64,000 bases of DNA from Lysobacter capsici (lineage in GTDB: Bacteria > Pseudomonadota > Gammaproteobacteria > Xanthomonadales > Xanthomonadaceae), in contig NZ_CP094357.1 of assembly GCF_014779555.2 (NCBI RefSeq), positions 2,728,001-2,792,000 on the forward strand, read 5' to 3'. Of this stretch, positions 1 through 7,619 are shown in pieces. Each line of letters begins with the position of its first letter. Position 1 is the stretch's first letter. The translations under genes and the position numbers were made by a program. Below the pieces are notes generated by a model, which had not been told where the DNA came from, ran no database searches, and saw only the letters and a program-made list of their open reading frames with translations.

Positions 1-839
1 CTTATTCCTTGCTCGGTTACGCGGTGCGCAGCAAGAGCGATATCGCCGTGGTCGGCGATCTCAACGTGATCGGTAATGGCACCCTGGCCGGCCTGCGGCT
101 GATGCGCTCGTTCGCCGCGCGCGAAGGTTTCTTCCACTCGCTGAGCCTGGGCCTGGACTACAAGGACTTCAACGAGAACCTGGTGCAGGGCGCGGACCGC
201 GGTTCGGTGCCGATCGAATACCTGCCGATCAGCGTCAACTACAACGCCGACTGGGTGAAAGAACGCTCGGTCAGCGATCTGGCGCTGTCGGCGGTGTTCA
301 ACCTACGCGGGGTCGGCGACGGCCGAGCCGCGTTCGACGCCAAGCGTTATCAGGCGCAGCCGAATTTCTTCTACCTGCGCGCCTCGGGCTCGCACACCTG
401 GAAATACAGCAACGACGCGCAATTGATGCTGCGCCTGCAAAGCCAGTTCGCCGGCGAGCCCTTGATCAGCAACGAGCAATTCAGCATCGGCGGCCTCGAC
501 AGCGTGCGCGGCTATTACGAATCCGAATCGCTCGGCGATCTGGGCGCGGCGGCGACGCTGGAAGCACGCACGCCGTCGTTCTCCGATTCGCTCGGCGATG
601 CCTTCCAGGAATTGCGCCTGCGCGCGTTCGTCGATGCCGGTTATGCGCGCATCAACGATCCGCTGCCCGATCAACTGCGCAGCGAGACCCTGGTCAGCGC
701 CGGCTTCGGCGCATCGCTGAAAGCCTTCGGTCATTTCAACGGCTCGGTCGATGTCGCCAAGCCGCTGTCCAGCCCCAACGGCCGCGACCGCAAGCCCGAT
801 GGGGTCGAAGTCGGCGTGCGCCTGTGGGGCGAGTTCTGA
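1..839 (+). CDS. TpsB/ShlB/FhaC-family two-partner secretion transporter, C-terminal part (5' end outside window)
   Basis: This is the outer-membrane beta-barrel part of a two-partner secretion transporter that exports a large TpsA exoprotein. The reading frame is open to the left edge, so the POTRA domains and signal peptide lie outside the window. About 279 residues are visible. They contain alternating amphipathic strands, the barrel segment with an ISNEQFSIGG..SVRGY motif (the conserved ShlB/FhaC region around the plug-loop arginine), and a terminal phenylalanine (GEF) typical of outer-membrane barrel proteins. The gene lies upstream of exbB/exbD/tonB-like genes and about 6.8 kb upstream of a giant TpsA, which is its likely substrate. 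The family assignment is firm. The pairing with the TpsA rests on co-orientation and gene order. Confidence 0.9.
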   Translation, partial: YSLLGYAVRSKSDIAVVGDLNVIGNGTLAGLRLMRSFAAREGFFHSLSLGLDYKDFNENLVQGADRGSVPIEYLPISVNYNADWVKERSVSDLALSAVFNLRGVGDGRAAFDAKRYQAQPNFFYLRASGSHTWKYSNDAQLMLRLQSQFAGEPLISNEQFSIGGLDSVRGYYESESLGDLGAAATLEARTPSFSDSLGDAFQELRLRAFVDAGYARINDPLPDQLRSETLVSAGFGASLKAFGHFNGSVDVAKPLSSPNGRDRKPDGVEVGVRLWGEF

Positions 840-933
840 TCTTGCAACACCGGTGCGTCGCCCTCGCGGGCGTCGCGACCTGTCGTTTTGCCGGCCGCAT
901 GCAGGGCCGAACTACACTTACTGGGGATGTGTC

Positions 934-2766
934 GTGAACCGATTGCGCGTGATGCTGGCCACTGTGTTGTTGTTGCTCTCGCTGCCGGCGATGGCGGCCT
1001 CGTGGTGGGACGGTAAATGGAACTACCGGGCCAAGGTCGATCTCAACACCACCTCGGCCGGCGCCGGCGTGAGCGAGCCCGGCGGCCGCACCCAGGTGCT
1101 GGTGCGCCTGCATTCGGGCAACTTCAATTTCGCCGACGCCAAGGAAGACGGCAGCGACGTGCGCTTCATCGCCGCCGACGACCGCACGCCGCTGAAGTAC
1201 CACTTCGAGAAATACGACGGCCTGGTCGATCAGGTCGCGCTGGCCTGGGTCGATCTGCCGGACCTGCAGGCCAACGCGGCGGCGTCGATCTTTGTTTACT
1301 TCGGCAACCCCGAAGCGACCCCGGGCGGCGACGCCAAGGGCAGCTACGACGCCGACAGCGTCGCGGTGTATCACTTCGCCGATCAAGGCACCGCCGGTAA
1401 CGATCAGACCGCCTACGCCAACAACGCGCAGCCGCCGTTGACCCTGGCGCAGGCGGCGTTGATCGGTTCGGGCCTGCAGATGAACGGCCAGGCGCCGTTG
1501 AACGTGCCGGCCTCGTCGTCGTTGAACATCACCGCCGCGCAGGCGCTGACCGTGTCGGCGTGGATTAAACCGGCCGCGGCGAATGCGAGCGGTGTGATCG
1601 TGTCGTTGCCTGGCGCGCTGAGCTTGCTGCTCGATGCGGGCGTGCTGTACGCCGAAGTGCCGAGCGCCGCTGGCGTGCTGCGCAGTTCGGCCGGAGCACC
1701 GCTGAAGGGTGATGGCTGGGCGCACGTCGCGGTACGCGCCGGCGACAACAAGGTGACCGTGTACCTCAACGGCGCGCCGGTCGGCGAAGTCGCCGCGGCC
1801 TTGCCGGCGGCGAATGCGGGCCTGACGATCGGCGGCGAGAAAGCCGCCGACGGCGGCGCCGCGCGCGCCAATTTCATCGGCCTGATCGATGAAGTGCAGG
1901 TGTCGAAAGTCGCCCGTCCAGTCGGCCTGATCCAGGCCGCCGCGCACAGCCAGGGCCTCGACGCGCGCCTGCTTACGTTCCAGCCGGTCGAACAACGCTC
2001 CGGCGACGGCGGCCACAACTACTTCGGCATCCTGTTCAGCGCGCTCACCGTCGACGCCTGGATCGTGATCGTGATCCTCGGCTTCATGGCGGTGATCTCG
2101 TGGTGGGTGATGATCGGCAAGGGCGTGTTCGTCAACACCACCGCCAAGGCCAACGAACGTTTCCTGCAGGCGTTCCGCAAATACGCCGGCGAGTACCCGC
2201 TGCACGACATCGCCTGGGTCAAGGGCGCGCAGGATCACGGCCCGCTCAACGGCGAGAAATCCAATCTCGCGCGCTTGCTCGAGGTCGGTCTGGAGGAACT
2301 GCGCAACCGCGTCGCCGCCGGCGGCGGACGGTCGGTGGTGCGCACCCAGTCGATCGCCGCGATCCGTTCCGCGCTCGACGCCGCCGCGGTGCGCGAAGGC
2401 CAGCGCTTGAACAAGATGATGGTGCTGCTGACCATCGCGATTTCCGGCGGCCCCTTCCTCGGCCTGCTCGGCACCGTGGTCGGCGTGATGATCACCTTCG
2501 CCGCGGTCGCCGCGGCCGGCGACGTCAACATCAACGCGATCGCGCCCGGCATCGCCGCGGCGCTGCTGGCGACCGTCGCCGGCCTGGCCGTCGCGATCCC
2601 GGCCTTGTTCGGCTACAACTACCTGCTCAGCCGCACCGAAGCGATCGGCGCGGACATGCAGGTGTTCGTCGACGAACTGGAAAAACGCATCGCCGAAGAC
2701 TATGCCGGCGACGCGCCGCTGCCGTCGCAGCTGACCCGCAGCGTGTCGACGGAGACGCTGCCGTGA
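934..2766 (+). CDS. exbB: ExbB/MotA/TolQ proton-channel protein fused to an N-terminal DUF2341 and LamG-like region
   Basis: Predicted cytoplasmic-membrane proton channel that would power a TonB system. I chose the GTG at 934 because a signal peptide follows directly (hydrophobic run ending AMAA, then WWDGKW). Residues about 20-130 look like DUF2341 and about 150-350 like a concanavalin/LamG fold, so a large region should be periplasmic. A first membrane helix lies near 371-393 and two more near 500-565, with the MotA/TolQ/ExbB signature GPFLGLLGTVVGVM. Ordinary ExbB is roughly 240 residues; this protein is 610. Its stop overlaps the exbD start (GTGA). The ExbB half is clear; the DUF2341/LamG assignment rests on pattern recognition. 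A sugar- or surface-sensing role for the periplasmic half is conjecture. Confidence 0.88.
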   Translation: MNRLRVMLATVLLLLSLPAMAASWWDGKWNYRAKVDLNTTSAGAGVSEPGGRTQVLVRLHSGNFNFADAKEDGSDVRFIAADDRTPLKYHFEKYDGLVDQVALAWVDLPDLQANAAASIFVYFGNPEATPGGDAKGSYDADSVAVYHFADQGTAGNDQTAYANNAQPPLTLAQAALIGSGLQMNGQAPLNVPASSSLNITAAQALTVSAWIKPAAANASGVIVSLPGALSLLLDAGVLYAEVPSAAGVLRSSAGAPLKGDGWAHVAVRAGDNKVTVYLNGAPVGEVAAALPAANAGLTIGGEKAADGGAARANFIGLIDEVQVSKVARPVGLIQAAAHSQGLDARLLTFQPVEQRSGDGGHNYFGILFSALTVDAWIVIVILGFMAVISWWVMIGKGVFVNTTAKANERFLQAFRKYAGEYPLHDIAWVKGAQDHGPLNGEKSNLARLLEVGLEELRNRVAAGGGRSVVRTQSIAAIRSALDAAAVREGQRLNKMMVLLTIAISGGPFLGLLGTVVGVMITFAAVAAAGDVNINAIAPGIAAALLATVAGLAVAIPALFGYNYLLSRTEAIGADMQVFVDELEKRIAEDYAGDAPLPSQLTRSVSTETLP

Positions 2767-3167
2767 AGGTCCAGGGCAAGAAACCCTACGACGACATCAA
2801 CATCACGCCGATGCTGGATCTGGCATACGTGCTGCTGGTGATCTTCATCATCATGACCACCGCGGCGGTGCAGGGGATCAAGGTCGACCTGCCCAAGGCC
2901 AGCGCGAGCCAGCCGCTGTCGGTGCCCAAGACCAAGGTGATCGCGATCGACAACGCCGGCCAGCTCAGCATCGACGCGGTGCCGGTCAGCATGAGCGAGC
3001 TCGAACAGCAACTGCGCAACGCGCTGGCCAACGACGCCGAACTGCCGGTGATCCTGCGCGGCGATCGCGCGGTGCAGTACGACAAGGTCATGGCGGTGCT
3101 GGACCTGTGCAGCAAGCTCGGTATTTCCTCGATCGGTCTGGCGTCGCAGCGCCAGGCCGCCGGTTGA
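2763..3167 (+). CDS. exbD: ExbD/TolR-family proton-channel subunit
   Basis: ExbD partners ExbB in the inner-membrane motor that uses proton motive force to energise TonB. The 134-residue protein has a short cytoplasmic N-terminus with the motif DINITPMLDLAYVLLV, a single membrane helix (about residues 16-35) that carries the conserved channel aspartate (Asp19), and a periplasmic C-terminal domain. The GTG start at 2763 overlaps the exbB stop by four bases, which implies translational coupling. It ends 13 bases before the TonB-like gene, so exbB-exbD-tonB form one unit. The length and motif match the family well. Confidence 0.93.
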   Translation: MKVQGKKPYDDINITPMLDLAYVLLVIFIIMTTAAVQGIKVDLPKASASQPLSVPKTKVIAIDNAGQLSIDAVPVSMSELEQQLRNALANDAELPVILRGDRAVQYDKVMAVLDLCSKLGISSIGLASQRQAAG

Positions 3168-3180
3168 GCGGGCGGGGATC

Positions 3181-3849
3181 GTGAGCCGTTCCTACGGACA
3201 ACCTTCGCGCTGGTCGCGCGCGCTCACCGTGGTCGGCGCGCTCGGCGTGTTCGCGGTGCTCGCGTGGCTGGTGTGGTCGCTGATGCAGGACGCCGGTCCG
3301 ACCCAGAAGCGCATGCCGCCGCGCATTACTCAAGTGATCCTGCCGCCGCCTCCACCGCCGCCGCCTCCGCCGCAACCCGACAAGGTGCCGGAGGAAGAAA
3401 AACTGGTCGAGAACACGCCGTTCGAATCGATCGATCCGCCCAAGGACGACTCGGCCGATCCGCCCGGTGATCCGCTTACCGCCGACGCCGGACCGGGTTC
3501 GAACGAATTCGGCCTGACCCCGGGCAGCGGTGGCGGCGGCACCCGCATCGGCGGCAAGGGCGGTGGCGGCAATCCGTATGCCGGTTATGCCGCGATGGTC
3601 CAGCGCAACGTCCAGCAATACCTGCAGCGCGACGAGAAAACCCGCAAGGGTCGTTATTCGGCGACGGTCGCGATGTGGCTCAACGCCGACGGCACGATCC
3701 AGCGTTCGCAGGTGCTCACCTCCACCGGCAAGCCCGAACTCGATCGCGCCATCGTCGCCGCCTTGCAGGGCCGCGCGCTGCCGCGGCCGCCGCCGGACCA
3801 GATGCCGCAACCGATCAACCTGCGCATCGGCGCGATTTCACCGGGCTAG
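3181..3849 (+). CDS. TonB-family energy transducer
   Basis: TonB spans the periplasm and passes energy from ExbB/ExbD to outer-membrane partners. The 222-residue protein has an N-terminal membrane helix (about residues 14-38), a run of ten prolines followed by acidic spacer sequence, a glycine-rich stretch (GSGGGGTRIGGKGGGG), and a C-terminal TonB fold (about 130-222) with the pattern RYSATVAMWLNADGTIQ..VLTSTG.PELDRAI. It begins with GTG 13 bases after exbD. There is no TonB-dependent receptor gene in view, so the candidate outer-membrane clients are the neighbouring TpsB or the porin. That is an unusual situation; the client is an inference. Confidence 0.9.
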   Translation: MSRSYGQPSRWSRALTVVGALGVFAVLAWLVWSLMQDAGPTQKRMPPRITQVILPPPPPPPPPPQPDKVPEEEKLVENTPFESIDPPKDDSADPPGDPLTADAGPGSNEFGLTPGSGGGGTRIGGKGGGGNPYAGYAAMVQRNVQQYLQRDEKTRKGRYSATVAMWLNADGTIQRSQVLTSTGKPELDRAIVAALQGRALPRPPPDQMPQPINLRIGAISPG

Positions 3850-3897
3850 CGCTGTGAGCGCGCCCGAATGTTTGTCTTCGTCTCATCGGGAACCACC

Positions 3898-5616
3898 ATG
3901 ACCGTACTGTCCAATCCGCATCGCCGCTTCACGCTGAGCGCATTGACGCTGGCGCTGGCCGCGCTGTGCATGACGCCCGCCCTGGCCGCGCCGCCGGTCG
4001 ACGCGTCCAAGATCAGCCCCGAAGTCACCCTCAAGCTCATCGACTTGCTGGTCGCCAAGGGCGTGATGACGCGCGAGCAGGCCGACGATCTGATCGCCGA
4101 GGCGAGCGCCAGCGCCGCGTCCAAGCCGGCGACGGCGGTCGCCGCGCAGCCCGCGTACCAGACCGCGCCCGGCGCGGTGGTCGTGCCGTATATCCCCGAA
4201 GTCGTGCGCCAGCAGATCAAGGACGAACTGCGCGCCGAAGTCACCCAGCAGGCCAAGAGCGAAGGCTGGGCGGCGCCGAACGCCTTGCCCGAATGGACCC
4301 AGCGCATCAGCGTCTACGGCGACCTGCGCGCGCGCGCCGAGGACGTGCTCAACGACGGCGAGAACTACAACGACTTCCCGAATTTCGGCCTGCTCAACGC
4401 CGGCAGCGGTTACGACGTCAACGATCCGCTGTCCAACCCGCTGCCGACCGTCAACACCACCAAGAACCGCGGCCGCATGCGCATGCGCGCGCGCCTGGGC
4501 GTGCATGCGCAGATCGCCGACTGGGTCGAGGCCGATCTGCGCATGGCCACCGGCAGCGACCGCAGCCCGGTGTCGACCAACCAGACCCTCGGCGCCGGCG
4601 GCAATCTGTCCAAGTACTCGCTGTGGCTCGATCGCGCCTACCTGCGGCTCAAGCCGACCGATTGGCTGAGCGCCGACATCGGCCGCGCTCCCAATCCGTT
4701 CTGGACCAGCGAGCTGTTGTTCGACACCGACCTGGGCTTCGACGGCGTGGCGGTCAAGACCGAGTTCGATCTGGGCCCGGATTTCCATCCCTACGTCAAC
4801 GTCGGCGCGTTCCCGATCTTCAATACCGATTTCGATTTCGGTTCGACCCAGCGCGCCGACAAGGCCAGCAGCCGCGACAAATGGCTATACGGCGTGCAGG
4901 CCGGCGCGGACTGGAAATTCAGTGATGAGGTGAAGTTGAAATTCGGCCTGGGTTATTTCCTGTTCGATCACATCAACGGCGAGCGCTCGTCGCCGTGCAT
5001 CGCGCCGACCTCCAAGGACGTGTGCGACACCGATCTGTCGCGGCCGCAGTTCCAGCAGTTCGGCAACACCATGTTCGCGATCCGCGACATCGTGCCGGCC
5101 TCGGGCGCGCCCGACGGCCCGCAGTTGCAGTATTTCGGTTATGCCAGCGAATTCGGCGTGGCCAACCTGCACGCGGCGCTGGAAATCGCCAGCTTCGATC
5201 CGGTCAAGATCGTGATCGAGGCTGATGTGGTCAAGAACCTCAAGTACGACGCCAAACGCATCCAGGCGCTGGGTCCGCTCAACAACTTCAAGCCCAACAT
5301 CGAACCGTTGCAGCACGACGGCGGCGACAGCGGCTACTACGTCAACCTGCTGGTCGGTCAGCCCAAGATCGCCAAGGCCTGGGACTGGAACGCGAGCATC
5401 GGCTACAAGCGTCTGGAATCGGACGCGGTGCCCGATGCCTTCACCGATTCGGATTTCCACCTGGGCGGCACCAACGCGCGCGGCTTCATCGTCGGCGGTT
5501 CCCTGGGCCTGGCTCGCAACACCTGGCTGGGACTGCGCTGGCTCAGCGCGAACGAGGTGACCGGTGCGCCGTATTCGGTGGACGTGGTCCAGCTCGATCT
5601 GAGCACTGAATTCTGA
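3898..5616 (+). CDS. Putative outer-membrane porin (Porin_5-like) of the TPS/TonB locus
   Basis: Predicted outer-membrane channel. The start at 3898 gives a clean signal peptide (MTVLSNPHRRFTLSALTLAL...ALAAPP); an upstream ATG at 3868 is possible but would precede the signal. After the signal comes a short helical segment with SPEVTLKLIDLLVAKGVMTREQADDLI, which looks like an SLH-like or coiled oligomerisation motif. A long barrel of alternating strands follows and ends in LDLSTEF, with the terminal Phe expected for BAM recognition. The 572-residue length fits the putative-porin family. It may move phosphate or another small solute, as in phosphate-regulated TPS loci, but no specificity can be read from the sequence. 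Confidence 0.8.
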   Translation: MTVLSNPHRRFTLSALTLALAALCMTPALAAPPVDASKISPEVTLKLIDLLVAKGVMTREQADDLIAEASASAASKPATAVAAQPAYQTAPGAVVVPYIPEVVRQQIKDELRAEVTQQAKSEGWAAPNALPEWTQRISVYGDLRARAEDVLNDGENYNDFPNFGLLNAGSGYDVNDPLSNPLPTVNTTKNRGRMRMRARLGVHAQIADWVEADLRMATGSDRSPVSTNQTLGAGGNLSKYSLWLDRAYLRLKPTDWLSADIGRAPNPFWTSELLFDTDLGFDGVAVKTEFDLGPDFHPYVNVGAFPIFNTDFDFGSTQRADKASSRDKWLYGVQAGADWKFSDEVKLKFGLGYFLFDHINGERSSPCIAPTSKDVCDTDLSRPQFQQFGNTMFAIRDIVPASGAPDGPQLQYFGYASEFGVANLHAALEIASFDPVKIVIEADVVKNLKYDAKRIQALGPLNNFKPNIEPLQHDGGDSGYYVNLLVGQPKIAKAWDWNASIGYKRLESDAVPDAFTDSDFHLGGTNARGFIVGGSLGLARNTWLGLRWLSANEVTGAPYSVDVVQLDLSTEF

Positions 5617-5627
5617 GCACGGGAGCG

Positions 5628-6530
5628 ATGAAGATGCGTCTGCGTCCTGAGCGTTTGTGTGGGTCTGGTTCGATCGGGTTCGATGCGGTCGTGTCGACGG
5701 CTGCCGGCACGGCGGCAATTGTTCATGCTGCGGCCGGTCCGACCGCGGGCATGGCGCGCATGCCTGTCGCGGGCCGATTGCTTCGCCGCGCGATCGCGCA
5801 CGGTCTGTCGTTGACGCTGCTGCTGTGTTTAGCCGTCCCGGGAGCCCAGGCGCAGACCGCCAACGAAACGCGCCTGCGCGATGCGCTGCGCGACACCGGC
5901 GCGCGCCTGCGCACCGCCGAGGCGGCCCTGGCTGCGCAGCAGGCGGCGACCGCCTCGGCCGAGCGCGAGCGCGATGCGCTCAAGGCCCAGGCCGCGAAGC
6001 CCGCGGCGCGCGACGACGGCGCACGGCTGGCGGCGTTGCAGCGGCAGATCGAGCAGAACGCGGCCGCGTCCGAACAAGCGCGCGCGAGCGCCGGCAAATG
6101 GCAGGCGGCGCAGCAGCAGGCCGCGCAGCTGGTGCAACACAAGGAGGCCGAGCGCATTGCGCTGGCCAAGCAACTCGACGCCGCGCTGGCGCAGTCGGCG
6201 CGTTGCGCGACCGGCACCCAGGCGCTGTACGACACCGGGCGCGAACTGGCGGGGCTGTATCGCGATCCGGCCTTCATCGCGTTCGTGCGTTCGCGCGGTT
6301 TTGGCCCGCTCGGGTTCAATCGCGTCGAGAAAGAGAATCAGGTGCGCGCGCTCGAGGACAAGCTCGATCGTCAGCGCGATGAGCTGGCGCAGTGCGCGGG
6401 CGATGCGGGTGCGCGCGGGGCTGGTACGAACGCCAATGCGTCCGTGGGTGTGGACGCCGGTGCGGCGGTGGAGCGCGACGGCATGGCTGGCGACAGGATC
6501 AGCGATACGGGCAAGTCGGGCGGCGGATGA
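5628..6530 (+). CDS. Exported coiled-coil protein of unknown function in the TPS locus
   Basis: I do not recognise a family. The ORF encodes up to 300 residues. A typical signal peptide (GRLLRRAIAHGLSLTLLLCLAVPGAQAQ) begins near an internal ATG at 5751, so the true start may be 5628, 5634 (better spaced from GGGAG at 5621) or 5751. The exported part is rich in Ala, Gln, Arg and Glu with heptad-like spacing, which predicts a coiled coil over about 150 residues, followed by a short segment with CATGTQALYDTGRELAGLY and a second helix. The last bases overlap the next gene by four (ATGA). A periplasmic chaperone or spacer role in exoprotein export is a guess from context. Confidence 0.6.
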   Translation: MKMRLRPERLCGSGSIGFDAVVSTAAGTAAIVHAAAGPTAGMARMPVAGRLLRRAIAHGLSLTLLLCLAVPGAQAQTANETRLRDALRDTGARLRTAEAALAAQQAATASAERERDALKAQAAKPAARDDGARLAALQRQIEQNAAASEQARASAGKWQAAQQQAAQLVQHKEAERIALAKQLDAALAQSARCATGTQALYDTGRELAGLYRDPAFIAFVRSRGFGPLGFNRVEKENQVRALEDKLDRQRDELAQCAGDAGARGAGTNANASVGVDAGAAVERDGMAGDRISDTGKSGGG

Positions 6531-6883
6531 GCTTTCGACGCGCCCTCGTCGCAGTCGTGATGCTGGCCGCCGGGTCGGCCGGCGCGCAGCAGCGCCTGCT
6601 GCCGGCCTCCAAGCCGGCCACCGCGCCGTGCGTGCAGGTGCGTATCGGCAACGACGAAGCGGGGCGCTGGTCGTGTCTGAATCAGGCGCTCAAGGCCGAG
6701 GTCGACAAGGTCGCGCCGGTGATCGCCGACGAGCCGCCCGGCGACCGCATCGCTCCGATTGGCCTGGGTCTGGCGACACCGGCCGCGACCCGACAGCGGC
6801 TCGGCGACCAGTACGGCCGCTCGGTGCTACCGCAGCGTCCCGCGCGCCACTTCGCGCCGCCCGCGTTGAAGCCGGTGCGTTGA
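6527..6883 (+). CDS. Small exported protein of unknown function in the TPS locus
   Basis: This encodes a 118-residue protein with a clear signal peptide (MSFRRALVAVVMLAAGSAGAQQ). Two cysteines in the mature part (C-x14-C region, PCVQVRI..GRWSCLNQAL) could form a disulfide, and the C-terminus is basic and proline-rich. The start ATG overlaps the stop of the preceding coiled-coil gene, so the two are probably co-translated. No domain is recognisable. The overlap, the signal peptide and the position right before the exoprotein gene argue that it is real rather than a chance frame. Confidence 0.6.
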   Translation: MSFRRALVAVVMLAAGSAGAQQRLLPASKPATAPCVQVRIGNDEAGRWSCLNQALKAEVDKVAPVIADEPPGDRIAPIGLGLATPAATRQRLGDQYGRSVLPQRPARHFAPPALKPVR

Positions 6884-6904
6884 TCGTCATGACCACGTCC
6901 ACCT

Positions 6905-7083
6905 CACCCGCCAGCGATCCACTTTTCCCCCCTTTGCAAAAGGGGGGCTGGGGGGGATTCGCTTTTGCTTTGAGCGGCGGGGCGGAAGGTTCGCAACAAC
7001 AAGAGCAACAGCAAAAGCAAAAGCAAAAGCAAATCCCCCGCGTCCGCTGCGCGGCCGCCGCCCCCTTTTTCAAAGGGGGCAAC
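6905..7083 (+). repeat. Composite inverted-repeat element, copy A, with an AAAGCA-type microsatellite
   Basis: Two arms pair with each other. The left arm has CCCCCCTTTGCAAAAGGGG followed by a G-run and ATTCGCTTTTGCTTT. The right arm has a purine microsatellite of GCAAAA units, then AATCCCCCGCGTCCG and CCCCCTTTTTCAAAGGGGG. The unit is repeated in the same orientation at about 7155-7346. The copies differ mainly in the number of GCAAAA units and in scattered substitutions. Confidence 0.75.
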
Positions 7084-7154
7084 AGCGAGTTACCGCAGGT
7101 ACAACAGCCGCCGCAGCTGCACATGATGACTGCGTCAGCTGCACATGATGGCTG

Positions 7155-7346
7155 CGCTCACATCACCTGCCAGCGATCTGCTTTTCCCCCCTTTGCAAAA
7201 GGGGGGCTGGGGGGGATTCGCTTTTGCTTTGAACGGCAGGACGAAAGGTCCGTAACAACAAAAGCAAAAGCAAAAGCAAAAGCAAAAGCAAAAGCGAATC
7301 CCCCGCGTCCGCTGCGCGGCCGCCGCCCCCTTTTTCAAAGGGGGCA
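7155..7346 (+). repeat. Composite inverted-repeat element, copy B, with an expanded microsatellite
   Basis: This is a near copy of the element at 6905-7083. The left arm again has CCCCCCTTTGCAAAAGGGG and CGCTTTTGCTTT. The AAAGCA microsatellite is longer here (roughly six units against three or four), followed by GCGAATCCCCCGCGTCCG and the CCCCCTTTTTCAAAGGGGG hairpin. It ends about 270 bases before the exoprotein start codon. Confidence 0.75.
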
Positions 7347-7437
7347 AAAGCTGCGCGCGCCGGGCTTGGGATGGCGGCCGCTCATGAGCAAGCGTAACGA
7401 CCACTCGGGTTGCTCTTTCGCCCAAGTTGAAATGCGC

Positions 7438-7519
7438 TCGCAGCAGCAGCAGCAGCAGCCGCAGCCGCAGCCGCAGCCGCAGCCGCAGCCGCAACTGCAA
7501 CTGCAACTGCAACTGCAAC
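7438..7519 (+). repeat. CAG/CCGCAG/CTGCAA simple-repeat tract upstream of the exoprotein gene
   Basis: A run of CAG triplets is followed by GCAGCC hexamers and then CAACTG hexamers, all in phase at three or six bases. The tract lies about 100 bases before the TpsA start. An open frame runs through it but has no independent support as a gene. The stretch 6884-7619 holds this tract and the two composite elements and no convincing gene. Confidence 0.7.
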
Positions 7520-7619
7520 CGTCATCACCGTCTTCAGCCACACCACAAACCCCACCACCCGATCCCCACCGCCGCGAAACCTCCGCCGCGCCGTCACGCC
7601 GTATGCAAAGGAAGCCGTC

